Below, piece after piece: positions 40,400 through 48,400 of a stretch of 64,000 nt of DNA. This DNA is from Streptomyces sioyaensis (lineage in GTDB: Bacteria; Actinomycetota; Actinomycetes; Streptomycetales; Streptomycetaceae). Positions within the stretch are counted from its first letter, which is position 1. Every line of letters starts with the position of its first letter. The translations under genes were made by a program, and so were the position numbers. Location: positions 1-64,000 of the forward strand of contig NZ_SDIF01000015.1 of the NCBI RefSeq assembly GCF_004122735.1, given 5' to 3'. The notes beneath the pieces are model-generated. The model saw only the letters and a program-made list of their open reading frames with translations. It ran no database searches and was not told the origin of the DNA.

Positions 40400-41356
40400 T
40401 CACTCGTACTGGCTCAGGAAGCGCTCGCCGTCCTGCTCGGCCGATGCGAGGTTCTTCCGTGCCCGGTCGAGGAGGTTCGCATTGCTGAGCTCGCCGATGT
40501 TCCCGATGTCATTGCCCACCCATGCGCGGCGGGCGTAGATCCAGGCCTCCGCGGCCGCACGGAACTTCAGGAGGGCTCCGAGGTGGGGAAGTTCCGACGG
40601 GGGCACCGGGGACTTCGCGATGTATCCCCGCAGCAGCGGGCCGACGTCCACGGACCTCTCCAGATAGCTGAGGGCGGTGGCGACATCGAAGAGGAGGGGG
40701 CCGTACATGACTTCGCCCCAGTCGAAGAGCCCCATCGAATCAGGCTTCACCCGGAACGTGTTCATGCTGGCATCGGCGTGCAGCAGGCCCACCGTGACCT
40801 TGCCGGCCACCGTCTCGTACGCCTCGCACATGGCCCGCTGGATCCATGGCTTGTCCTCAAGGAACGGCGCCTCGGCGACCATCATGACGTCCAGGTGGTC
40901 CCAGCTCAGGATGTCCGGCGGAGGAGGGGTGTCGACCAGCGCGGTATGGATGGCTCCCAGCGTCTCGCCGGCCCGGCGCATGTGCACAGGATCGTTCTCG
41001 TCGGCCCGCCCGCCGTCGAGGTGACGCAGCAGTGCCCAGCACCATTCACCGTGGTAGGCGGTGATCTCGCCCTGGGCGGTCGGCAGTGGCCCGCCGGCAG
41101 GAATGCCGTGCTCCTCGACCACCAGGGCGACCGTGAGGCCGCTGGTGAATTTCGGCCCCTGGGCGGCGGGCACACACTTGGCCACATACATGTCCGAGTC
41201 GGATCCGACCAGATACGTATAGGAGTGGAAGCCCAGGTCGACCGGATCGCGTTCCCATGGCAGGACCCGTAGATCGCTCCGTCCCCACAGGGAGAGCGGG
41301 ATCTCGTCGATGAGCGGCTCGGCTGGTAGAGAACTGTTGGCTGCCAATGTCTTCAT
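40400..41356 (-). CDS. APH/homoserine-kinase-like phosphotransferase (polyketide O-phosphorylation)
   Basis: A 318-residue kinase of the aminoglycoside phosphotransferase/choline kinase fold. The catalytic loop is HADASMNTF (His-x-Asp-x4-Asn, about residues 202-210) and the metal-binding motif is DWGE shortly after. The N-terminal part has the nucleotide-binding Lys in MYVAKCV. The start ATG 41356 gives the family length; GGAG lies unusually close (one base), so the start is less certain. No primary-metabolism neighbours are present. Phoslactomycin carries a phosphate ester at C-9 that is essential for phosphatase inhibition, and its cluster contains a homoserine-kinase-like phosphotransferase. 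This gene fits that role, and it may alternatively contribute to resistance. A GAGGGG/TAGGGG element lies about 180 bp upstream. Confidence 0.82.
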   Translation of the reverse strand: MKTLAANSSLPAEPLIDEIPLSLWGRSDLRVLPWERDPVDLGFHSYTYLVGSDSDMYVAKCVPAAQGPKFTSGLTVALVVEEHGIPAGGPLPTAQGEITAYHGEWCWALLRHLDGGRADENDPVHMRRAGETLGAIHTALVDTPPPPDILSWDHLDVMMVAEAPFLEDKPWIQRAMCEAYETVAGKVTVGLLHADASMNTFRVKPDSMGLFDWGEVMYGPLLFDVATALSYLERSVDVGPLLRGYIAKSPVPPSELPHLGALLKFRAAAEAWIYARRAWVGNDIGNIGELSNANLLDRARKNLASAEQDGERFLSQYE

Positions 41357-41536
41357 GCTCCGTACTCGGTGAGTGAGTATGTCTGTCGGAAACCGGAACT
41401 CGGACCACGTCGCGGGTGGTTCAGGATCCGCGCGCGGCCGTCCTCCGCCTCCCCCGCAGCGGTGCGGTGCCGTCACGTCGACATCGCGGTGAGGTCACCT
41501 CGACAAACGTGCCTGTCCGGCGCGCTGTCGGACACC

Positions 41537-41551
41537 CCCCTATGCCCCCTC
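41537..41551 (-). promoter_or_regulatory. GAGGGG-N3-TAGGGG repeat upstream of phosphotransferase
   Basis: On the minus strand GAGGGG then TAGGGG separated by three bases (9-bp period, one base short of the others). It overlaps the ferredoxin stop codon, about 180 bp upstream of the phosphotransferase gene, and reads toward it. This is the weakest member of the set. Confidence 0.4.
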
Positions 41552-41783
41552 AATCAGCCGCCGACCACCCGTCCGGGGGCTGGTGCAACAGTCGGATCGC
41601 CGCCGCGGGGCAGCCGGCCGCGGCCTCCTGCACCTTGTCGCGCAGCTCCGGGGCGGGGGAGTCGGTCAGCACGACGCCGACACCGTCCTTCTCCCGCTGA
41701 TCGAACACCTCGGGGGCGGTCAGGGCGCACTGCCCCGAGGTGACGCACTTCGATTCGTCGAGGTGCACACGCGCAAACGCCAT
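41550..41783 (-). CDS. [3Fe-4S] ferredoxin
   Basis: A 77-residue ferredoxin with the Streptomyces P450-partner pattern: Cys-x5-Cys in DESKCVTSGQCALTAPEVF and a third ligand in AGCPAAAI. One position of a 4Fe cluster is thus replaced, giving a 3Fe-4S type. GGAG lies seven bases before ATG 41783. The longer open frame is spurious. It follows the ccr gene by 44 bp. It should carry electrons to the two cluster P450s. No ferredoxin reductase is encoded in the window, so a housekeeping one is presumably used. Confidence 0.9.
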   Translation of the reverse strand: MAFARVHLDESKCVTSGQCALTAPEVFDQREKDGVGVVLTDSPAPELRDKVQEAAAGCPAAAIRLLHQPPDGWSAAD

Positions 41784-41827
41784 CTCTGTCTCCTTCTCGT
41801 CATGCGCGGCGGGCGCCAGGCTCGGCC

Positions 41828-43174
41828 TCAACTGCTCTGGCTGCTGAAGCGGTTGATGCCTGTCAGGTGGCGCGCTCGCAGCGCCTCGTCCTGGACGCCG
41901 AGACCCTCCGCGGGCGCCAGGCCCAGCACCCCGACCTTGCCGGCGTGCTGATTGCGGTGCACGGCTTGCGTGGCGATGCCGACGTCGGACAGCGGGTACA
42001 CCGTGGACAGGGTCGGATGGACCATCCCCCTGGCGATGAGACGGTTGGCCGCCCAGGCCTCCCGGTAGTTGGCGAAGTGGCTGCCGACGATGCGCTTGAG
42101 CGACATCCACAGATAGCGGTTGTCGTACTCGTGCCGGAACCCGGACGTCGAGGCGCAGGTGACCACGGTGCCGCCGCGCCGCGCCACGTACACACTGGCG
42201 GCGAAGGTCTCCCGGCCGGGGTGCTCGAAGACGATGTCCGGGTCCTCACCCCCGGTCAGCTCCCGGATGTGGGAGCCCAGGCGCTTCCACTCCTTGGGGT
42301 CAGCCGTGGATTCGTCCTTCCAGAACCGGTACCCCTCCTTCGCCCGGTCGATCACCAGCTCGGCGCCCAGGGACCGGACGAGTCGGGCCTTGTGCTCTCC
42401 GGACACGACGCACACCGGAGTCGCGCCGCCGTTGAGCGCGAGCTGCGTGGCGTACGAGCCGAGGCCGCCCGCCGCGCCCCAGACGAGCACCACGTCGCCC
42501 TGCTTCATCTGCCCGCCGTTGCGCGAGACGAGCTGCCGGTAGGCGGTGGAGTTGACCAGTCCGGAGGCGGCGGCCTCCTCCCACGTGAGGTGCTTGGGCA
42601 TCGGCATGAGCTGGTTGGACTTGACGAGGGACAGCTCGGCGAGCCCGCCGAAGTTGGTCTCGAACCCCCAGATGCGCTGTTCCGGGTCGAGCATGGTGTC
42701 GTCGTGCCCGTCCGGGGACTGCAGGTCGACGGACAGGCAGTGCGCCACGACCCGGTCGCCCGGCTTCCAGCGGTGCACGCCGGGCCCGGTACGCAGCACG
42801 ATGCCCGCCAGGTCGGAACCCACCACGTGGTACGGCTGATCGTGCCGCTGCGCGCCGGGTTCGTTGGACCGCGCGTACCGCTGCAGGAAACCGAAGGTCG
42901 GCATCGGCTCGAAGATGGAGGTCCACACGGTGTTGTAGTTGATGGAGCTGGCCATCACCGCGATGAGGGCCTCGCCGGGAGCGGGCTCGGGAGTCGGCAC
43001 CTCACGCACGCGCAGGGACTTCGCGGGCTCCTTGTCGGCGGTCGCCATGCCCTGGAACATCTCCGCCTCGTCCCGCAGGACGACGGCACCGCGGTAGGAC
43101 TCCGGGACCGGCAAGGCGGCGAAATCCGCACCGACCGCATCTTCCGACAAGGCAGCGCTGACGATCTCCCGCAT
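41828..43174 (-). CDS. ccr: Crotonyl-CoA carboxylase/reductase
   Basis: A 448-residue MDR-superfamily enzyme of standard Ccr length. Recognisable blocks are SINYNTVWTSIFEP, HVVGSDLAGIV, the NADPH-binding VWGAAGGLGSYATQLAL (about residues 235-251), the FEHPGRETFAASV block containing conserved CO2-pocket residues, and GSHFANYREAW. It converts crotonyl-CoA plus CO2 and NADPH to ethylmalonyl-CoA, the extender unit for ethyl branches. ATG 43174 has GGAGG seven bases upstream. It sits directly after a hydroxyacyl-CoA dehydrogenase, forming a dedicated ethylmalonyl-CoA supply. This agrees with module 6 (and the unseen AT of module 4) needing that unit. Confidence 0.93.
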   Translation of the reverse strand: MREIVSAALSEDAVGADFAALPVPESYRGAVVLRDEAEMFQGMATADKEPAKSLRVREVPTPEPAPGEALIAVMASSINYNTVWTSIFEPMPTFGFLQRYARSNEPGAQRHDQPYHVVGSDLAGIVLRTGPGVHRWKPGDRVVAHCLSVDLQSPDGHDDTMLDPEQRIWGFETNFGGLAELSLVKSNQLMPMPKHLTWEEAAASGLVNSTAYRQLVSRNGGQMKQGDVVLVWGAAGGLGSYATQLALNGGATPVCVVSGEHKARLVRSLGAELVIDRAKEGYRFWKDESTADPKEWKRLGSHIRELTGGEDPDIVFEHPGRETFAASVYVARRGGTVVTCASTSGFRHEYDNRYLWMSLKRIVGSHFANYREAWAANRLIARGMVHPTLSTVYPLSDVGIATQAVHRNQHAGKVGVLGLAPAEGLGVQDEALRARHLTGINRFSSQSS

Positions 43175-43238
43175 GAGGTTTCCTCCAAAAGTACGGTGTT
43201 TCACTGGTGTCGCTGACGGACGCGAAGTGCGAACCGGC

Positions 43239-44954
43239 TCAGAGCCCGTGGTTCCGCAGTCCCTTGCCCCGCTTGCGGCCCAGGTGGCCGGCCTCCACGA
43301 GCTGTTCAAGAGGGCGCGAGGGCAGGAGGCGTGGCTCCCGGAACGTGGTGTGCAGCGTGCGCAGGATGGCCACGGACACATCCAGACCGATCACGTCCAG
43401 CAGCTGGACCGGGCCCATGGGATAGCCCTGCCCCAGGGTCATCACCGTGTCGATGTCCTCGGCGGTGAGGATCCCCTCGTCGAGCAGGGCCACCGCACTG
43501 TTCAGATAGGGGAACAGCAGCGCGTTCACGATGAACCCGCTGCGGTCCGCGCAGCCCACGGGACGCTTGCCGAGCGCGGAGGCGGTCGCGTGCGCCACCG
43601 CGAGCGTCTCGCGCGAGGTCAGCGCGGTCCGCACCACCTCCACGAGTTTCATCACCGGTGCCGGATTGAAGAAGTGCATCCCGACCACGGCCTCGGGCCG
43701 ACTGGTCGCCATGGCACATTCGATGACCGGCAGACTCGATGTGGACGTCGCCAGCACGGTCTGCGCCCCGCACCCGGCGTCGAGTTCCCGGAACACCGTC
43801 CGCTTGACGCCGATGTCCTCCACGACCGCCTCGACCACCAGATCGCAGCCGGCGACCGCCTCCAGGCCGGACACACCGGTCAGCGACTCCATCGACGAGG
43901 TGAGCTGCTCCGGGGTCAGCCGGCCCCGCCGCACCGCCCGGTTCAGCGAGTTCTCCACGGCGGCGAGCGCCTCTTTGGCGCGGACCTCGCTGCGCGCCAC
44001 GAGAGTCGTCGGGTACCCCGCCCGTGCGCAGGCCTCCGCGATGCCGGTGGCCATCGTCCCCGAACCCACGACACCGATACGCCGTACGGGGCGCGCCGTC
44101 GGCAGCTCGTCGCTCGGGTCCGCGGCACCGTCGGCGTCCGGGGCGCCGTAGTCGTAGAAGCCACGCCCGGCCTTCAGCCCGAGCAGGCCGGCGGCGACCA
44201 TGTGCGTCAGGACGGGGGCGGGCAGGAACCGGCGGTCACCGGTGCGCTCGTAGAGGGCGTCCAGCGTGTCCCGTGCGACATCCAGCCCGATCGCGTCCAG
44301 GTGGGCCAGCGGCCCCCGCGGCAGCCCGCAGCCCAACTTCATGGCGGTGTCGATGCCGTCGCGTGAGGCGTAGCGCTGTTCGTACATCGTCGCGGCGTCG
44401 TTGAGATAGGCCATCGTCAGGGCCCCGCCGACGAATCCCGCGCGATCGGGCACCGACACCGGGACCTGCCCGAGGTGTCGTATCAGCGCTTGGACGTCCG
44501 TGAGTACGGACCCGTCCGTCAGGGGCGTACCCACGACCTCCACGGCGGTCGTCCGGTCCATCGGCCCCTGGGGGAACAGGTGCAGCCCCACCGTGCGACT
44601 GGGCCGCCCCGAGCCGAAGGCGATGTCGGTCACCGCCAGTCCGGTGGTCGTCGTCGCGAACACCGTGCCCGGGGCGCACGCGTTGTTCGCGTGACCGAGC
44701 ACCTCGCACTTGGTCGTCATCCGCTCGGGTACCGCTTCGATCACCAGGTCCGCCGCCATGATGTCGGCCGGGCGCGAGGTGAGGTCGATGGTGCCCGGGC
44801 CGGTGTCGGCCAGCCGGGCACCGGCCCGGTCCAGAGCTGAGGCGTCGGTGTCGACGGCGATCACCCGGCGGCCGCTACGGGCGACCATGCTCGCGAGCGC
44901 CGACCCGGTGGTCCCGAGACCTGTCACCGCGATGGTGGAGAAGCGCTTAGCCAT
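43239..44954 (-). CDS. Tandem 3-hydroxyacyl-CoA dehydrogenase
   Basis: About 571 residues made of two 3-hydroxybutyryl-CoA dehydrogenase units in tandem. Unit 1 (about 1-280) has a Rossmann loop TGLGTTGSAL, but where the catalytic motif should be HFFNP it reads HLFPQG. The Asn position in the helical domain is Gly (GFVGGAL), and the usual Ser segment is TTTTGL. Unit 2 (about 290-571) has VVGSGTMATGIA, TSTSSLP, GMHFFNPAPVMKLVEVV and GFIVNALLFPYLN, all intact. The C-terminal unit is therefore probably the active one. It would interconvert acetoacetyl-CoA and 3-hydroxybutyryl-CoA on the way to crotonyl-CoA for Ccr, the next gene. ATG 44954 has GAAGGA upstream; ATG 44981 is an alternative. A perfect tandem TAGGGG repeat lies about 253 bp upstream. 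Confidence 0.85.
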   Translation of the reverse strand: MAKRFSTIAVTGLGTTGSALASMVARSGRRVIAVDTDASALDRAGARLADTGPGTIDLTSRPADIMAADLVIEAVPERMTTKCEVLGHANNACAPGTVFATTTTGLAVTDIAFGSGRPSRTVGLHLFPQGPMDRTTAVEVVGTPLTDGSVLTDVQALIRHLGQVPVSVPDRAGFVGGALTMAYLNDAATMYEQRYASRDGIDTAMKLGCGLPRGPLAHLDAIGLDVARDTLDALYERTGDRRFLPAPVLTHMVAAGLLGLKAGRGFYDYGAPDADGAADPSDELPTARPVRRIGVVGSGTMATGIAEACARAGYPTTLVARSEVRAKEALAAVENSLNRAVRRGRLTPEQLTSSMESLTGVSGLEAVAGCDLVVEAVVEDIGVKRTVFRELDAGCGAQTVLATSTSSLPVIECAMATSRPEAVVGMHFFNPAPVMKLVEVVRTALTSRETLAVAHATASALGKRPVGCADRSGFIVNALLFPYLNSAVALLDEGILTAEDIDTVMTLGQGYPMGPVQLLDVIGLDVSVAILRTLHTTFREPRLLPSRPLEQLVEAGHLGRKRGKGLRNHGL

Positions 44955-45206
44955 GCCGTTGAGTCCTTCGAGTCGTTTCATGGGCGGCCGGTGTGGGCGA
45001 GTGCGGGTGCCCTCGGTGACGAGACCGTTTCAGCGAGAGAATGCGCGCCGGTGCCGAGAATTTCGGTGGCGGTATCGGACCGTGGCCCCATTACCCACCA
45101 CCTGTGCACAGGACGGGCACGGGTGAACGAGTGGAGGAGACATAGGCCTTACTCCCGGTTCCCTGCCTGGCGCCAAACAGTACGGACCGGGTCGTGGCGG
45201 AGATAA

Positions 45207-45222
45207 CCCCTAGCTTCCCCTA
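45207..45222 (-). promoter_or_regulatory. TAGGGG-N4-TAGGGG direct repeat upstream of tailoring operon
   Basis: On the minus strand TAGGGG twice with 10-bp periodicity (plus-strand CCCCTA at 45207-45212 and 45217-45222), both half-sites perfect. It reads toward the 3-hydroxyacyl-CoA dehydrogenase gene about 253 bp away. Confidence 0.6.
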
Positions 45223-45383
45223 GCCTTTCCTCCCTTTTCCCTTCCGGTGCGGGTCTTGGCACCGTGGCCCGCCCAGGCGCTCCCGCACAGCTCACCCGCC
45301 CCTTCGGGCCTCGCTCTGCGCTGCGACAACTCCCGTGCACCCGGCCTTGTTTGGCAGTCTGTCGATCAGTGCGGCACAGGAAG

Positions 45384-45419
45384 CCGGCCCCGTCGTCCAT
45401 ACGAGGGCGACGGGGCCGG
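45384..45419 (-). terminator. Strong hairpin after the PKS-TE gene
   Basis: A perfect 12-bp inverted repeat (CCGGCCCCGTCG / CGACGGGGCCGG) with a 12-base loop, 19 bp beyond the stop of the last PKS gene. There is no U tract. It is the clearest terminator in the window. Confidence 0.8.
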
Positions 45420-45437
45420 ATCGGGGCAGGGAGCCGG

Positions 45438-48400
45438 TCAGAGGGTGTCCAGCCAATCGTGGACCAGGGCCGCGGTGGCCTCGGCGTTCTCCGCCACGAT
45501 CGTGCAGTGGTCGCCCGGGACCGTCGCGTCGGTGTGCGGCAGCGGCCAGTGCGTACGCCACTCCGCGGTGAGCGGCGGGAGCCCGGGATCGCCGGGGATG
45601 CACTCCTCGGGCCGGATGAACAGTGTCGGCGTGGAGACCGGCTGCGGACTCCAGCCGCGGAACATCCTGCGGTAGGTACCGAGCGCGGTGATCGTCGTGA
45701 AGTTCAGTTTGGTGAACCGCGACCGCCGCTCGTTCACCTCGTACGTCATCGCCTGGCGCAGCGCCACCGACATACCGTCGGGGAGATATGTGTCGAGCAG
45801 CACCAGCCCCTGGGCCGGTGTGCCGAGCGCTTCCATACGGGCCGCGACGCAGTGTGCGAGCCAGCCGCTCGACGAGTACCCCAGCAGTGCGAAGGGCGAG
45901 CCGGCCGCGCATTGCCTGGCCGACTCGGCCAGGACGTCGATGAGCACCTCGACGCTCTCGGCCAGTGGTTCGCCCTTCAGGAAGCCCGGCACGGTCACCA
46001 TGCTCAGATCCCGCCGGTCACGGAAGAAGCTGGCCAGCCGGACGAACTGCAGGGTCTGCTCCACCGGCGCGAAGGGCGGGAAGCTGATGACCGCGGGCCC
46101 TTGACCGCCGGTGGCGAGCCGTACGAAGCGCGTGCCGCCCGGAGCCTCGGCGGCGTCGGAGAAGCGCGCACGCAGACCGGACGCGCTGCCCAGCAGGTCT
46201 TCGACCTCCTCCATCCGACCCCGCAGCGCGACCTTGCGGTAAATGGCGGCGAAGGACTCGTCCGCCCCGGAGGCCAGGTCCGCATGTTCCCCGCCCGTCT
46301 TCTGTGCCGTCCGGTCGCGTCCCGCGCCGTCGAGCTCGGCAGCCAGGAAGTCGCGTACGGCGGTCACCGTGGGGTGGTCGAAGACGAGCATCGCGGGCAG
46401 TGAGAGCCCGGTGGCGAGGCCCAGCTTGTTGCGCACCTGCACGGCGGAGAGCGAGTCGAAGCCGAGTTCCACCAGGGGCTGGTCCAGAGCGAGGGCGGAC
46501 GGGTCCGGGTGACCGAGCACCTCGGCGAGAGTGGCGCGCACCAAGTCGTCCAGGAGGGTCCCCCGCTCGGCCGGCGACAGCCCGGCCAGCCTGCCCCGCA
46601 GGTCGTTCCGGTCTGCGGCGGAGGTGGTCGCCTCCTGCGGGCGCCGGGCCCGCACCTGCGGCAGCTCCTCCAGCAACGGGCGCCGACGAGCCGCGCCGTA
46701 GCCGGTCATGAAGAGGTCCCAGTCCATGTCGGCCACGACTGCCGTGAGCTCGTCGGCGTCGAGAACCCGTTCCAGCGAGGCGATCGCCTGGGACGCGGGC
46801 ATCGGTATCAACCCGCGTCGCCGGTACTGCTGTTCGGCCTCGGGGGTGACCATGTGGGAGTCCGCCCACACGCCCCACGCGACGGACGTCGCGGTCAGCC
46901 CGCGGGCGCGGCGCATCCGGGCGAGGGCGTCGAGGTAGGCGTTGCCCGCGGCGTACCCGGCGTAGCGACCGCTGCCCCACACCCCGGAGACGGACGAGAA
47001 GAGGACGAACAGGTCGGTCTGCGCATCGCCGAACACCTCGTCGAGCACGGTGGCGCCGGTGATCTTGGCGGAGTAGACGGTCCGGAACTCCTCCAGAGTC
47101 ATGTCCATGAGCGCGGTGTTCTGGCCGACGCCCGCGGCGTGGAAGACCGCGCGCACCGGTTCGCTCCTGGCTGCGAGTTCGGCCGCCAGGGAGGACATCC
47201 GTGCGTGGTCCGCGACGTCGGCCGCGACGACGCGGACCCGGGAGCCGGCCTTCTCCAGCTCCTCGACGAGTTCGGTGGCCCCGGGCGCGTCGGGCCCGCT
47301 GCGGGAGAGCAGGACGAAGGAGCACGTTGCGCGCTCAGCGAGCCAGCGGGCCACGTGCGCGCCGAGTGATCCGGTGCCGCCGGTGATCAGCACGGTGCCG
47401 GACGGGTTCCAGGCGCGGGTCGCGGGCAGGGCGGGGGCCTGCACCAGCCGGCGCAGCAGCACGCCGCTGTCCCGCAACGCCACCTGATCCTCGATCACGT
47501 CGCCCGCGAGGATGCCGGCGAGCCGGCCGATGGCGCGCTCGCCGAGCCGGACCGGCAGGTCGAGCAGTCCGCCCCAGCGGTCGGGGTGTTCGAGGCCGGC
47601 GACCAGGCCGAGCCCCCAGCACGCCCCCGCGTGGGCGCTGCGCGGCGCTTCGCCGTCGCTCGTGCCCACCCCGCCCTGGGTCAAGCACCACAGCCGGGCG
47701 CCCGTCCCCGCGTCGCCGAGTGCCTGAAGGAGGGTCAGGAGCGCGTCCGGGTGCTGGATCAGACTGACGACCCCGGCCAGCATGGGCGCGTCGGCGAGGG
47801 CGCCGGCCAGCGCTGCCTTCGCTTCCTCGCGGTCGGTCCCGGTCTCCACGATCACCGTGTCGGCGAGGATCCGCGTCAGGACACGCAGCGCCGCGGTGGT
47901 CTCCCCGGTGCCGTCGCCCGACTGCACCACCACCAGCCAGGTACCCGGAACCTGTGCGACGGACCGGGGCTCGGCCATCGGCTGCCAGACGATCCGGTAA
48001 CGCCACGAGTCGAGCGTGCTCTGCCACCGGGCCTCACGATGCCACCGGGCCAGCGCCGGGAGAGCCGGGGCGAGTTCGGCCGGTGCGCCCAGGCTGGTGA
48101 GCGTCTGCTCGTCCTCCTGCTCGACGGCTGCCCAGAATCGCTCCTCCTGGCTGTTGCCGGACGCCGAACGGGCGCCGTTCGAGGCGGTGGGGGAGGCCGT
48201 GCCGCCGAGCCAGTACGTCTGCCGCTGGAAGGGGTACGTCGGCAGCGGCACCCGCCGTCCGGCGCCCAGCAGGGACGGCCAGTCCATCGCCACACCGTGG
48301 GTGTGTGCCGTGCCCGCGGCCTGGAGGAGGGTGAGCGCCTCGGGCGTGTCCCGGCGGGCGGTGGCCAGCGCGGGGCGGTCCGCGCCCAGCAGCGGGGTCA

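Larger units (their letters stand above)
44955..45437. other. Intergenic region between PKS-TE gene and tailoring operon
   Basis: About 480 bp. Next to the PKS stop is a strong hairpin (45384-45419). Further on is a perfect tandem TAGGGG repeat (45207-45222) facing the dehydrogenase gene, followed by a pyrimidine-rich tract at 45223-45245 on the plus strand. No gene was recognised. It is read as the terminator of the right PKS operon plus the promoter of the tailoring operon. Confidence 0.65.
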
